Source of the DNA: an uncultured Nitrospirota bacterium
GTDB taxonomy: Bacteria; Nitrospirota; Nitrospiria; Nitrospirales; UBA8639
Direction of reading: 5' to 3'
DNA: 64,000 nucleotides
Assembly (NCBI GenBank): GCA_937139405.1
Contig: CAKZPV010000050.1
Location: forward strand, 62,001 to 126,000
Below the pieces are notes generated by a model. The model saw only the letters and a program-made list of their open reading frames with translations, was not told the DNA's origin and did no database searches. Made by a program: the position numbers and the translations under genes. Below, in pieces: positions 16,124 to 24,382 of this stretch; the first letter of the stretch is position 1, and each line of letters opens with the position of its first letter.

Positions 16124-17089
16124 ATGGATATTCTCGAAGAACTTCGTCGTGTCATTCGGTTGGAGGCAAGAGCCCTTACGCATTTAGAAGAGAATCTGAA
16201 TTCTCGATTTGCGGATGTCGTCAGAATGTTACAGGCTTGTCAGGGGAAAGTCATCCTTATGGGGGTAGGGAAGTCAGGTCTCATCGCAAACAAAATTGCG
16301 GCGACGATGGTCTCCACAGGGACGCCTGCGGTCTTTCTTCATGGTTCAGAAGGGATGCATGGCGATATTGGAATTGTGGCTAAAGACGATATTGTCATTG
16401 CTGTGGGCAAGTCAGGAGAAAGTGAAGAGTTGCTGGCTCTACTTCCTTTTATTCGGAAGATTGGGGCACAGATTATTTCTATTACTGCTAGACCTGAGTC
16501 AAGGCTTGCAAGTGAGAGTGACCATGTCCTTGTTACGCCAATTGAAGAAGAGGCCTGTCCGTTAAATATGGCTCCTACCTGTAGTACGACATCTGCCTTA
16601 GTCTTGGGGGATGCTATTGCGATGGCCTTGATGAAACTTCGTAATTTTCAACCTGATGATTTTGCATTATTTCACCCTGGGGGCCAATTAGGGAAGCGAT
16701 TGCTTTTGACCGTTGACGATTGCATGCGAAAAGGTGACGCCAATCCAGTCATTGATTTGTCGAAGTCTATTCGGACAATGTTGTGTGAAATGACAAGCAA
16801 ACGAGCCGGTGCCGTTTCTGTCATTGATGATCAATCAAGACTTCTTGGAATCATTACCGATTTTGATATTCGACGCACCCTGGAAGAGGGTCAAGATTTG
16901 TTTGCGATGGCGATTGCTGACGTGATGAATACGAAACCAAGTTTTGTGTATGCTGATGAAAAAGCCGTCTCTGCACTTGAATTTATGGAAAAACGTGAAA
17001 AGCCGATTTCCGTGCTACCAGTTCTAAATCGCCAAGATATTGTTGTTGGGATCATTCACCTTCATGATCTTATTTCGCGAGGATTATAA
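16124..17089 (+). CDS. kdsD: D-arabinose 5-phosphate isomerase, KpsF/GutQ family
   Basis: A 321-residue enzyme that interconverts ribulose 5-phosphate and arabinose 5-phosphate, the first step to Kdo for LPS inner core. The SIS domain (about residues 30-180) has VILMGVGKSGLIANKIA, HGSEGMHGDIG and VGKSGESEE, the phosphosugar-binding loops. Two CBS domains follow (about residues 200-255 and 265-321; LLGIITDFDIRR in the first, VVGIIHLHDL in the second). Length matches E. coli KdsD. An O-antigen ligase-type gene follows 96 bases later. kdsA, kdsB and kdsC are not in the window. Confidence 0.93.
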   Translation: MDILEELRRVIRLEARALTHLEENLNSRFADVVRMLQACQGKVILMGVGKSGLIANKIAATMVSTGTPAVFLHGSEGMHGDIGIVAKDDIVIAVGKSGESEELLALLPFIRKIGAQIISITARPESRLASESDHVLVTPIEEEACPLNMAPTCSTTSALVLGDAIAMALMKLRNFQPDDFALFHPGGQLGKRLLLTVDDCMRKGDANPVIDLSKSIRTMLCEMTSKRAGAVSVIDDQSRLLGIITDFDIRRTLEEGQDLFAMAIADVMNTKPSFVYADEKAVSALEFMEKREKPISVLPVLNRQDIVVGIIHLHDLISRGL

Positions 17090-17185
17090 TATTTTCACCA
17101 GAAGTTAAAGGGAAAATTACACCACATCGACGATGACAGATAATTCGGTGGCGAGGGTTTTCTTATTTGAAGAGAGGGGGACTAT

Positions 17186-18502
17186 TTGTTTGCCCAATCT
17201 CGCTTCCTCCTGAAGAATACGTCTTTTTATTCTACGTTTTCTCAAGGGGTTTGGACGATCCAAGGGGGAGGCTTATTTCTTCTTACGGTTTTTAGTTTTT
17301 TCCCGTCACTATTCCATTTACAAGAAATTCTTTTTTTCGTGCTTTTAGGATTAGCCCTCTTTGTCGGATGGCTCGAGGAAAAAGATCTTAGAGTCCGAAC
17401 CCCTATTGATCTTCCATTATTCTTGTTGTTGGTATGGATTCTTTTGTGTATTCCATTTTCTTTGAATCCCGAATACAGTTTTGTCGAATGGCGAAAACTT
17501 ATTGCTCAGTGCTTAGTCTTTTATTGGGCTGTTTTTGTCCTGCGTGAGATTTCCCTGAGACCGCAGGGCGAAAGTTTCTGCCTTCCTTTCAAAACGATAG
17601 AAGTTAGTAGATCCACCTCTCCACAAAATGTGTTCCTAGGAGTGCTTGTCAGTACGATGCTGCTGGCAGTTTTGGCGCTAATAGATTTTATAGATCGCGG
17701 GGGGAATTGGCAGGACAGAAATATTAGAGCCCTTGTTCCAGGATCAGATTATAACTGGTTGAGCACTTATATGGTTCTCGCTATGCCAGTTATTGTGTAT
17801 GTTGGAATGACCACACGTTTGTTGTGGGAAAAAATATTTTCCATTGGAGCAGGTGTTCTGGGTCTGATTGCCCATGCTGCCTCATATACACGAGCTGGTT
17901 GGTTGGCTGCCGCCGTACAACTTTTCTCTTGGAGCCTTATTACGCGACGACGTGTTCTGTTCATCAGTCTTATCCTTGGACTGATTCTAGTTTTTGTTGC
18001 TTCGAGAGAGATTACTCAGATGGGATTTCATGCTGATACGCTCCATTCCTGGACGTTAGAAGCACGAATCCAAGTTTGGGGTTTAGGAATTGATCAAATG
18101 ATCAGTCATCCTATTGTAGGTATTGGATATGGAAATAACATTTTCCAGCCTGTTTTAGTTAATTCACCTATGGGGGATAGTCCTATGCATCTACATAATA
18201 CCCCCCTGATGATAGGTGTTGGGAGCGGGATCCCAGGGTTAGTGTTTTTTTTGTGGGTTTTTGCTCGTCTAGGGGTTGAGCTTTTGCCTAGAAAACCAAA
18301 AAAAGATTGGACTGATTTTGACATTCTCAAGTTTTGTCTAGGAATAGTCTTGGTGGGTTTCTTCTGTCGAAACTTGTTTGATTATATGTTTGCCGGAAGT
18401 TTGGCGTATTTGTTTTGGATCTTGATGGCTTGTGGGCAAGAGTCTCAGAAAGGAATGGCCTCGACTTACAAGAATCAGGAAACGAGGCTGAGTAATGTGT
18501 GA
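17186..18502 (+). CDS. O-antigen ligase / Wzy-C-type membrane protein
   Basis: A 438-residue polytopic protein with about ten to twelve membrane spans and a large periplasmic loop near residues 285-335. The loop holds the Wzy_C signature: EARIQVWGLGIDQMISHPI, then GIGYGNN and MHLHNTPLMIGVGSGIPGL, including the functionally important His and Arg. The family includes WaaL ligases, which attach O-chains to lipid A-core, and Wzy polymerases. Because the polysaccharide locus downstream uses an ABC exporter, which needs a ligase but no Wzy, WaaL is the better guess. The TTG start has GAGAGGGGG six bases upstream. Likely co-transcribed with kdsD. Confidence 0.83.
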   Translation: MFAQSRFLLKNTSFYSTFSQGVWTIQGGGLFLLTVFSFFPSLFHLQEILFFVLLGLALFVGWLEEKDLRVRTPIDLPLFLLLVWILLCIPFSLNPEYSFVEWRKLIAQCLVFYWAVFVLREISLRPQGESFCLPFKTIEVSRSTSPQNVFLGVLVSTMLLAVLALIDFIDRGGNWQDRNIRALVPGSDYNWLSTYMVLAMPVIVYVGMTTRLLWEKIFSIGAGVLGLIAHAASYTRAGWLAAAVQLFSWSLITRRRVLFISLILGLILVFVASREITQMGFHADTLHSWTLEARIQVWGLGIDQMISHPIVGIGYGNNIFQPVLVNSPMGDSPMHLHNTPLMIGVGSGIPGLVFFLWVFARLGVELLPRKPKKDWTDFDILKFCLGIVLVGFFCRNLFDYMFAGSLAYLFWILMACGQESQKGMASTYKNQETRLSNV

Positions 18503-19216
18503 AGAAATTTTTTAGCATCACCATCTTAAATGGGCACGTCAATGTAATTAAAAGTTCGTGGTCGTAAAGTTCAAGCTGAATGTCTGGTCTTATGTCTTTG
18601 ATTTCTTCTTCGAATAAGGTCGTTGGGAAGGGCATTGTGTGTTGGAAGTTAGAAGAAAATAGAGAGTTGTGTGCAAGAAATCTTAGCGCACTAATTTCCA
18701 TTTGGTGTTTATACAGAGTCCATGCTCTCGACGAGAAGAAATGAAATCTCAAAAAATGTACAAGAAACATGCGAAATTCCGAGCATTTCAGGGGAAGATT
18801 TAGGGAAGTGCAGGAACAACTAGGAGTCAACAGCTACGCTCAAGGGGGAGGTGTTCGGAATATATTTTTTTGTCGAAAAAATTTTCTCGGTTATTGGCGT
18901 TCTGCATCCGATTTCATGAATTTCTTCTGATTTTTGTAGGTTTTCAAGCGCTCGATTTCTCTAATGTTAAAAACTTTTCCGTGTTTGGAAAATATGATCG
19001 TTTAATTTCTGAATTTTTCTCTCATGTACAAGAAAAAACCAATGTAAAAACAATATCTTACATGCAAGTGCCTTAGGCATTCTATGCCTGGCAAAAGTTT
19101 TGCTCAAGCTTGAAGTAGAAGTGTTAAAGACGCTTCCTATCCATAGCTAACAAAACGGATTGCTCAGACATGTGGAAATTTGCAACACAGGATCAAGAAA
19201 AGGAGAACAACGGTCG
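18503..19216. other. About 700 bases without a convincing gene
   Basis: AT-rich and irregular. A 167-codon minus-strand frame (18327-18830) overlaps the ligase gene and reads as random sequence; a 68-codon + frame at 18870-19076 lacks a start signal. A structured element at 19070-19103 is listed separately. The segment may contain the promoter for the STN-like gene; no strong consensus is seen. Confidence 0.5.
19070..19103 (+). promoter_or_regulatory. Tandem inverted repeats upstream of the STN-like gene
   Basis: GCC-TT-AGGCAT is followed by TCT and then ATGCCT-GGC, a nine-pair stem with a two-base bulge and a three-base loop (19070-19092). The right arm runs into a second palindrome, GCAAAA-G-TTTTGC (19091-19103). 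The two structures are mutually overlapping by two bases. The second half is too tight for an RNA loop and looks more like a protein-binding dyad. There is no downstream T-run for a terminator. Confidence 0.4.
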
Positions 19217-19951
19217 ATGAGTACTTATCCCAGTGCAAACCGAAGTCAAGAGAAAGTTCAACGGTTAGTCGCGGGAATTTTGTTACTTGGTTGGTTGGTT
19301 TTAGGAAATGGGAGCCTTGGAATCGCATCAGAAACACACTCTCCGCTGGGGATACAAAGGGATCGTATTAGCGGAGTACTTACTCAGGTTCCTTTACGCA
19401 TGATATTAGATCAGCTTCAGGAGAAATTAGCTATTAATTATGTTGCGCCTAGGGAAGAACTCGATAAGCCCGTTTCTGTCAATTTAACTGGTGAACCGGT
19501 GAGCAACGCCCTCTCAAAAATTCTGGCTTCGTGGGACTATGCCTTACAAGTTGATCAACAGGGAACAGTACATCAAATTTTTGTGGTTGCCAAAATGGAG
19601 CCAACTGCAATTGAGGAAAATGCAATAACAACATTCGAATCAAAAAAGGCAATTTTCTCCGGAAAAATAATGAGTAGTGAACCTATTCTTAGTACTCCTA
19701 GGGCAGTGGTGTCTTTACCTGAGGTAGATGTGATTCAACATCCTGAGGAGAATGCGCTAGTTACTCCTATGTTTGTTGAGCGTCCCCATAGTTTGGAGCC
19801 TATGGTCATTCAATCTCCTCAAGGGAAGTCAATGAATATTCAACCGTCATCGAATTTTATGGAAGTGATTCCCGCATCTGGATACCCACCGATGAACATT
19901 CTTCCAGCTTCTGAAGATGCACAAAGGGAATCTGTTGAAGGCTATAACTGA
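19217..19951 (+). CDS. Exported protein with STN (secretin/TonB N-terminal)-like domain
   Basis: From the ATG at 19217, preceded by AAAAGGAG, the product is 244 residues; an upstream TTG at 19160 lacks such a site. A hydrophobic segment at about residues 19-36 (GILLLGWLVLGNGSLGIA) is a signal peptide. Residues about 45-130 fit an STN domain: ISGVLTQVPLRMILDQLQEK, then VSVNLTGEPVSNALSKIL and a closing strand IFVVAK. The C-terminal 110 residues are low complexity, rich in Pro, Ser, Glu and Ile. STN domains sit in secretins and TonB receptors; here no barrel follows, so it may be an accessory or pilot component of a secretion or pilus system. Confidence 0.75.
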   Translation: MSTYPSANRSQEKVQRLVAGILLLGWLVLGNGSLGIASETHSPLGIQRDRISGVLTQVPLRMILDQLQEKLAINYVAPREELDKPVSVNLTGEPVSNALSKILASWDYALQVDQQGTVHQIFVVAKMEPTAIEENAITTFESKKAIFSGKIMSSEPILSTPRAVVSLPEVDVIQHPEENALVTPMFVERPHSLEPMVIQSPQGKSMNIQPSSNFMEVIPASGYPPMNILPASEDAQRESVEGYN

Positions 19952-20121
19952 AAAGAGAATAGCTTTCCTGAAAAATGATTTTTTGTCTTCAACAAACGTA
20001 GGGTAAGATGAAACTTTAATATAGAGAAATGAGAAATGAGGTTATCCAGAAAAGGAATAATAAAGGTATTAATATGTCTCTTTTTTTTCCGCGATACCCT
20101 GCCAATGATCACTTGAGAGAT

Positions 20122-20157
20122 AGGTAAAAGGAAGTAAATCCTTTGAGCGAAGCCTAA
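20122..20157 (+). promoter_or_regulatory. Possible structured mRNA leader of the repeat-protein gene
   Basis: An outer stem TAGG/CCTA (20122-20125 with 20154-20157) encloses a 6-bp hairpin AAAGGA/TCCTTT (20128-20133 with 20140-20145) and a purine-rich internal strand TGAGCGAAG. It ends 29 bases before the preferred start codon. The layout faintly recalls one half of a c-di-GMP-I (GEMM) aptamer, but the second helix and the conserved GACGCAAAGCC are absent, so no riboswitch class is assigned. Confidence 0.3.
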
Positions 20158-20186
20158 TTATCCGAGAGAAGAAAGGAATGAAATTC

Positions 20187-21848
20187 ATGAAAAAGGAAAA
20201 ACCAAATTCCACATTGTGGTTGATAGGTGGGTTAGCGGCACTAACATTTCTGTGTGTAGGGTCAATAGCAGCTGCACAAACCGTGACGTCTTACAATGAT
20301 TTGGCTTGGGGGGCTGGCCAGCTAAATACAAATATTACCACGTTTACCTCTCCGGCCGGTGGATCAGGGTTGCTCAGTACGGGGAAATTGAAAAATTTTG
20401 ATAATGGTGCTGCGACTGATGTGACGCTGACTGTTACTGGAGGGACATTTGATGGTACGGCTCAAGCTACACAGGGCGCCAATCCAACAATGGGAGATGC
20501 CTTTACTATCTTTGATGGGAAAGTGAACGGTCTGGGTGCTATTTCTTATATAAGTGCAGGAAACCCGGATCTGGTACTTACCTTTACAGACATGAGTCCG
20601 AATAAGGTTTATGATTTGACCTTCTTTGCCGATCGTGATGCGAACGCTTGGGATCGAGCATCTTTAGTGACCATCTCTGGGCAAGATGCTTTTGTGAATA
20701 CAAGTTCCGTCGCATCGGATAATCCCGATACTGGGAATTTCCCTGGGGGTGTTATATTTACGGGACCTACATCTCCTGTCACACGGTTGCCGGCAGATAA
20801 TAATAATGGATATGTTGCACGATTTAGCACTATCAAGTCTGGCAGCGATGGCACGGTTGTGCTAACCATCAGTTTTGATGGTTCTGTGCCCGAGCAATTC
20901 AAAGGGAAATATGCCAGTGCGCTTCGGCTTATTGAATCAGGAAATACCACTAATGATATAGATGGTGATGGCAAGGCCGACATTGTGCTGCGGAATATGA
21001 ACACTGGAGATGCAGGGGCGTGGTTGGGGAATGGGCTGACACTTGGGTCAACGGGCCTCATTGCTGCGGGAGTGGCAGCCGAATGGGTTGTTGTAGGCAA
21101 TGGCGATTTGGATGGTGATGGCAAAGCTGATATTGTGTTACGTAATTCGGTGACTGGGGATGTAGGAGTATGGCTCGGGAATGGGCTGACACTCGGGTCG
21201 ACAGGCGTCATTGCTACGGGAGTGGCAGCAGAATGGATCATTGTCGGTCTGGGTGATTTGGATGGTGATGGCAAGGATGATATTGTGGTGCGCAATACTT
21301 CCACAGGTGATGTTGGGGCATGGCTGGGCAATGGACTGACGCTCGGGTCGACAGGCATCATTGCCACTGGGGTAGCGACCGAATGGGTCGTAGCGGGCCT
21401 GGGAGATGTCAATGGTGATGGCAAGGACGATATTGTGGTGCGCAATACCTCCACCGGGGATGTAGGAGTGTGGCTTGGGAATGGGTTGACGCTCGGGTCG
21501 ACAGGCGTCATTGCGGCAGGAGTCGAGGCCGTATGGGTCATTGTCGGTCTCGGTGATTTAGATGGTGACGGCAAGGACGACATAGTCGTGCGCAATACGG
21601 TTGATGGGTCGATAGGGGCGTGGCTTGGGAATGGGTTGACGCTCGGGTCGACAGGCGTGATTGCGGGACCGGGTACCGTATGGACCGTAGCAGACATTGG
21701 TGATGTGAATGGTGATGGCAAGGCTGATATTGTGTTACGTAATTCGGTGACTGGGGACGTAGGAGTGTGGCTCGGGAATGGGCTGACGCTCGGGTCGACA
21801 GGCGTCATTGCTGCTGCTGTACCCTTGGAATGGAAGATCAAACCCTAG
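20187..21848 (+). CDS. Secreted protein with six VCBS/FG-GAP-type calcium-loop repeats
   Basis: Starting at the second ATG (20187), which is nine bases from GAAAGGA, the protein has 553 residues; the ATG at 20178 abuts that site. A signal peptide (about residues 9-30, ending AAAQT) leads into a beta-sandwich-like domain of about 225 residues rich in Thr, Gly and Asn, without a recognised active site. Residues about 257-553 are six repeats of about 50 residues, each beginning D(L/V/I)(D/N)GDGKxDIV, a calcium-binding DxDGDGxxD loop, and containing WLGNGLTLGSTG. Such proteins are extracellular or surface-bound. A neighbour carries the same repeats. No LPXTG or PEP-CTERM anchor is seen. Confidence 0.85.
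   Translation: MKKEKPNSTLWLIGGLAALTFLCVGSIAAAQTVTSYNDLAWGAGQLNTNITTFTSPAGGSGLLSTGKLKNFDNGAATDVTLTVTGGTFDGTAQATQGANPTMGDAFTIFDGKVNGLGAISYISAGNPDLVLTFTDMSPNKVYDLTFFADRDANAWDRASLVTISGQDAFVNTSSVASDNPDTGNFPGGVIFTGPTSPVTRLPADNNNGYVARFSTIKSGSDGTVVLTISFDGSVPEQFKGKYASALRLIESGNTTNDIDGDGKADIVLRNMNTGDAGAWLGNGLTLGSTGLIAAGVAAEWVVVGNGDLDGDGKADIVLRNSVTGDVGVWLGNGLTLGSTGVIATGVAAEWIIVGLGDLDGDGKDDIVVRNTSTGDVGAWLGNGLTLGSTGIIATGVATEWVVAGLGDVNGDGKDDIVVRNTSTGDVGVWLGNGLTLGSTGVIAAGVEAVWVIVGLGDLDGDGKDDIVVRNTVDGSIGAWLGNGLTLGSTGVIAGPGTVWTVADIGDVNGDGKADIVLRNSVTGDVGVWLGNGLTLGSTGVIAAAVPLEWKIKP
20955..21848 (+). repeat. Six tandem coding repeats of about 150 bp
   Basis: Units begin at 20955, 21105, 21255, 21405, 21555 and 21702; all are 150 bp except the fifth (147 bp) and the shortened last. 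Within units the stretch encoding WLGNGLTLGSTG is nearly invariant at DNA level. Units 2 and 6 are the closest pair: 21126-21215 and 21723-21812 differ at three of 90 positions. The array is prone to unequal recombination and to assembly collapse. Confidence 0.9.
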
Positions 21849-22058
21849 ACGGGTAAGTGATCGATATTCTCCTGAAGAAGGTAGCCGCTTTTTCGAGCGA
21901 GGAAAAACTGCTTTCGATCTGGCAGAATGAATAGAGGACAGGTCGGTGGTGAACATCATCCATTCACCATCGGCCCCCTAATTTATTCTTAAGAATAAGG
22001 AAGTCCCCCTTTTGATGCGTATCGGTTTACATAGGATATAGACCAGCCCGCCCCCAGG

Positions 22059-22097
22059 AATATAGATTAGTTTTGGCCAGCAAAACTAATCTATATT
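22059..22097. repeat. 17-bp perfect inverted repeat with 5-base loop
   Basis: The left arm (22059-22075) begins AATATAGATTAG and ends TTTTG; the right arm (22081-22097) is its exact reverse complement; the loop is GCCAG. Both arms are AT-rich. No T-run lies outside the stem on either side, so a simple intrinsic terminator is unlikely on either strand. It may be a bidirectional stop of another type, a dispersed chromosomal repeat, or a small mobile-element relic. Confidence 0.8.
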
Positions 22098-22233
22098 ACC
22101 TAGTTTCCTATAGGATATTCTGGAAAATGGTTATGAGTTGCATTTCTAACAACAGATTGGAAGTTTAAGCCAAGGTCTATTGATACGAGTTCACTTGTGT
22201 AATTCCCCCGCAGTGAAGAGGTAGTACACAATC

Positions 22234-22262
22234 ATTAGAAAATAATTTTCTTCTCGTCTAAT
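22234..22262. promoter_or_regulatory. Nested AT-rich dyad before the phosphatase gene
   Basis: ATTAGA (22234-22239) and TCTAAT (22257-22262) form an outer dyad; inside, AGAAAAT-A-ATTTTCT (22237-22251) is a 15-base palindrome overlapping the outer left arm. It lies about 50 bases upstream of the likely GTG start, a position suited to an operator. No -10/-35 pair can be assigned with confidence. Confidence 0.35.
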
Positions 22263-22312
22263 AGTTGGTCTCCGCGGATGCAACCCAGTTCCTCCCAGGA
22301 ATAGGAGAAATC

Positions 22313-24382
22313 GTGCACATAATGAAGTTGTGGGTGACTCTTTGTTTGCTGGTTCTGTCTAGCTTGCCGGCTAATGCGGCCGTTTTGCGGGAACCGTACC
22401 TGCAATTGGTTACGCCGACATCTATCACAATAGTCTGGCAAACCGACTTAGCTTCGGCTAATGATAGTCGTGTCCAATACGGCACTGTGTCTGGCATTTT
22501 GAATCAAACGGCATTTGGGGCTGCTACTATTCCCCCCTCTAATGCTTCTGCTAAAAATCATGTGGTGACGATCACTGGATTGAGTCCTTCTACCACATAT
22601 TTCTATAACGTGGGGACAGTAACAAATGGTTTTCAAGCCGGTGGGACGACGAACCATTTTCTTGTAACTGCCCCAACTGTGGGGACGGCCACTTCTTTTC
22701 GAGCTTGGGTCCTTGGCGATTCTGGCGATGGCGGTGGTGATCAGACTAATGTTCGAAATGCCATGTTGACTGAGACCGCCTCCAATCCTCCGGCGCCAGA
22801 CCTTATTCTACATGCGGGAGATATGGCATACGACAATGGCACCGATGCTGAATTTACCAGCAATCACTTTACTATCTATCAGGATATTCTCCGTCATACC
22901 CCCTTGTGGCCGACCTTAGGGAATCATGAAGCTGTCTCGGTTAACACTCCTATGGGAATTGGGCCTTACTACGAGGCTCATGTTCTGCCGACCAGCGCTG
23001 AAGCCGGGGGAGTCTCTTCTGGCACTGAGGCGTACTATTCCTTTAATTACGCCAATACTCACTTTATTGTGCTTGATTCCATGGATAGTAATCGAGCACC
23101 AGGCTCCCAGATGTTGACGTGGTTACAAGCAGACCTTTCGGCAACTACTCAGGAATGGGTCATTGCCTTTTTCCACCATCCTCCGTATACCAAAGGCTCG
23201 CATGATTCAGATAGTAATGTCGACTCCGGCGGCCGCCTAACTGATATGCGTGAAGATGTCCTTCCCATTCTAGAAGCTGGTGGAGTGGACCTTGTTCTCG
23301 GAGGGCATTCGCACATCTACGAAAGGTCTTATCCCTTACGCGGTGCATTTGGAAAGGGCACGAGTCCAAATTTTGCTACCCCAGATTTTAATACGCTGCT
23401 CTCAAGCGGCAATATCCTCGAGACAGGAAATGGTAACCCAGGGAGTGGTGGGGCATACAAAAATGGGACCGTCTACGTAGTTGCAGGTCATGGTGGGAGA
23501 TCGATTGGCAGTGGTAGTGCAAATCACCCAGTCATGTTTTTCTCGGAAAAAGAGTTTGGCTCGGTGCTGTTGGATGTCAATGGGCCCATCCTAACGGTTC
23601 GAAATGTTCGAGTAAATGGGGCGATCACAGATACGTTCTCCATCAACAAGACTGGTTTGGGAAATATTGTTTTGCGGAATAAAGCCACCGGGGATGTGGG
23701 TGTGTGGTTGATGAATGGGTTAATGATTGGGTCGGCGGGTGTGATTGCAGCAGCAGTGCCGGCGACATGGGGCATTGTCGGCCTTGGTGATGTGGACGGT
23801 GACGGCAAGGATGATATTGTGTTGCGCAATGCGGTCACTGGAGATGTGCAGGTATGGCTGGGAACTGGTGGACTGACCCTCGGTTCGACCGGCACAATTG
23901 CAGCAGCGGTGGATCTCGTATGGGTTATTGTAGGCCTCGGAGATTTAGATGGTGATGGCAAGGATGACATTGTGCTACGTAACACGGTCGATGGGTCTGT
24001 GGGCGCATGGTTGGGAAATGGTCTGACGCTCGGTGCAACGGGCATCATTGCGGGAGCACCATCAGAATGGGTCATTGCTGGTCTTGGTGATTTGGATGGA
24101 AATGGTACGGACGATATTGTGCTGCGCAATATGAATACTGGAGATGTGGGAGTGTGGCTTGGGAATGGGCTCACGCTCGGTGCCGCGGGCATCATTGCCT
24201 CAGGAGTGGCTGCCGAATGGATCATTGCCGGCCTCGGTGATTTGGATGGGAATGGTACGGACGATGTTGTGGTGCACAATACGGTCACCGGGGATGTGGG
24301 GGCGTGGCTGGGTAATGGATTGACGCTCGGTGCGACGGGCATCCTTGCGACCACGGTACCCTTGGAATGGGAGATTCAATAA
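22313..24382 (+). CDS. Secreted purple-acid-phosphatase-type metallophosphoesterase with C-terminal VCBS-like repeats
   Basis: The GTG at 22313 has AGGAG five bases upstream and gives 689 residues; ATG at 22322 is the alternative. A signal peptide (MKLWVTLCLLVLSSLPANA) precedes a fibronectin-like N-domain (REPYLQLVTPTSITIVWQT to about residue 115), as in purple acid phosphatases. The catalytic domain carries the full dinuclear-metal motif set: GDSGDGG, GDMAYDNG, GNHEAV, FFHHPPY and GGHSHIYER. It should hydrolyse phosphate esters outside the cytoplasm. From about residue 445 there are five of the 50-residue repeats found in the upstream gene; the first lacks the DxDGDG loop. The fusion suggests the repeats anchor or localise the enzyme. 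Confidence 0.9.
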   Translation: MHIMKLWVTLCLLVLSSLPANAAVLREPYLQLVTPTSITIVWQTDLASANDSRVQYGTVSGILNQTAFGAATIPPSNASAKNHVVTITGLSPSTTYFYNVGTVTNGFQAGGTTNHFLVTAPTVGTATSFRAWVLGDSGDGGGDQTNVRNAMLTETASNPPAPDLILHAGDMAYDNGTDAEFTSNHFTIYQDILRHTPLWPTLGNHEAVSVNTPMGIGPYYEAHVLPTSAEAGGVSSGTEAYYSFNYANTHFIVLDSMDSNRAPGSQMLTWLQADLSATTQEWVIAFFHHPPYTKGSHDSDSNVDSGGRLTDMREDVLPILEAGGVDLVLGGHSHIYERSYPLRGAFGKGTSPNFATPDFNTLLSSGNILETGNGNPGSGGAYKNGTVYVVAGHGGRSIGSGSANHPVMFFSEKEFGSVLLDVNGPILTVRNVRVNGAITDTFSINKTGLGNIVLRNKATGDVGVWLMNGLMIGSAGVIAAAVPATWGIVGLGDVDGDGKDDIVLRNAVTGDVQVWLGTGGLTLGSTGTIAAAVDLVWVIVGLGDLDGDGKDDIVLRNTVDGSVGAWLGNGLTLGATGIIAGAPSEWVIAGLGDLDGNGTDDIVLRNMNTGDVGVWLGNGLTLGAAGIIASGVAAEWIIAGLGDLDGNGTDDVVVHNTVTGDVGAWLGNGLTLGATGILATTVPLEWEIQ
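23655..24379 (+). repeat. Five tandem coding repeats, same family as 20955-21848
   Basis: A degenerate first unit is followed by units starting at 23789, 23942, 24089 and 24239 (spacings 153, 147 and 150). Encoded units share DxDGxGxDDIV and WLGNGLTLG with the upstream array, but have TLGATG or TLGAAG where the other array has TLGSTG, and two have DLDGNGTDD loops. The arrays therefore diverged as separate sets after duplication. Confidence 0.88.

Larger units (their letters stand above)
21849..22312. other. Intergenic region with strong inverted repeats
   Basis: About 460 bases separate the two repeat-protein genes. No coding sequence is credible here. The main content is a 17-bp perfect inverted repeat (22059-22097) and an AT-rich double dyad (22234-22262), both listed separately. 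The motif ATAGGATAT appears at 22031-22039 and again just right of the large hairpin, at about 22112-22120, so the hairpin is roughly framed by a short direct repeat. Confidence 0.5.

Noticed and set aside
18327-18830. A 167-codon minus-strand frame after the ligase gene
   Set aside because: It overlaps the ligase gene by about 175 bases, has an erratic composition and no ribosome-binding site.
20122-20157. A firm call of a c-di-GMP-I riboswitch
   Set aside because: Only one arm is comparable; the tetraloop receptor helix and the conserved GACGCAAAGCC are missing.
20609-21841. A 410-codon open frame on the minus strand opposite the six-repeat gene
   Set aside because: It is a Pro/Ser/Thr-rich mirror of the repeats, kept open because each unit lacks stops in that frame. 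The + frame has a signal peptide, a ribosome-binding site and calcium-loop motifs.
22059-22097. Reading the 17-bp inverted repeat as an integron attC site or intrinsic terminator
   Set aside because: No RYYYAAC/GTTRRRY core sites and no T-run on either side.
23524-24354. A 276-codon minus-strand frame opposite the phosphatase repeats
   Set aside because: Same artefact as for the first array; no start signal and low-complexity translation.
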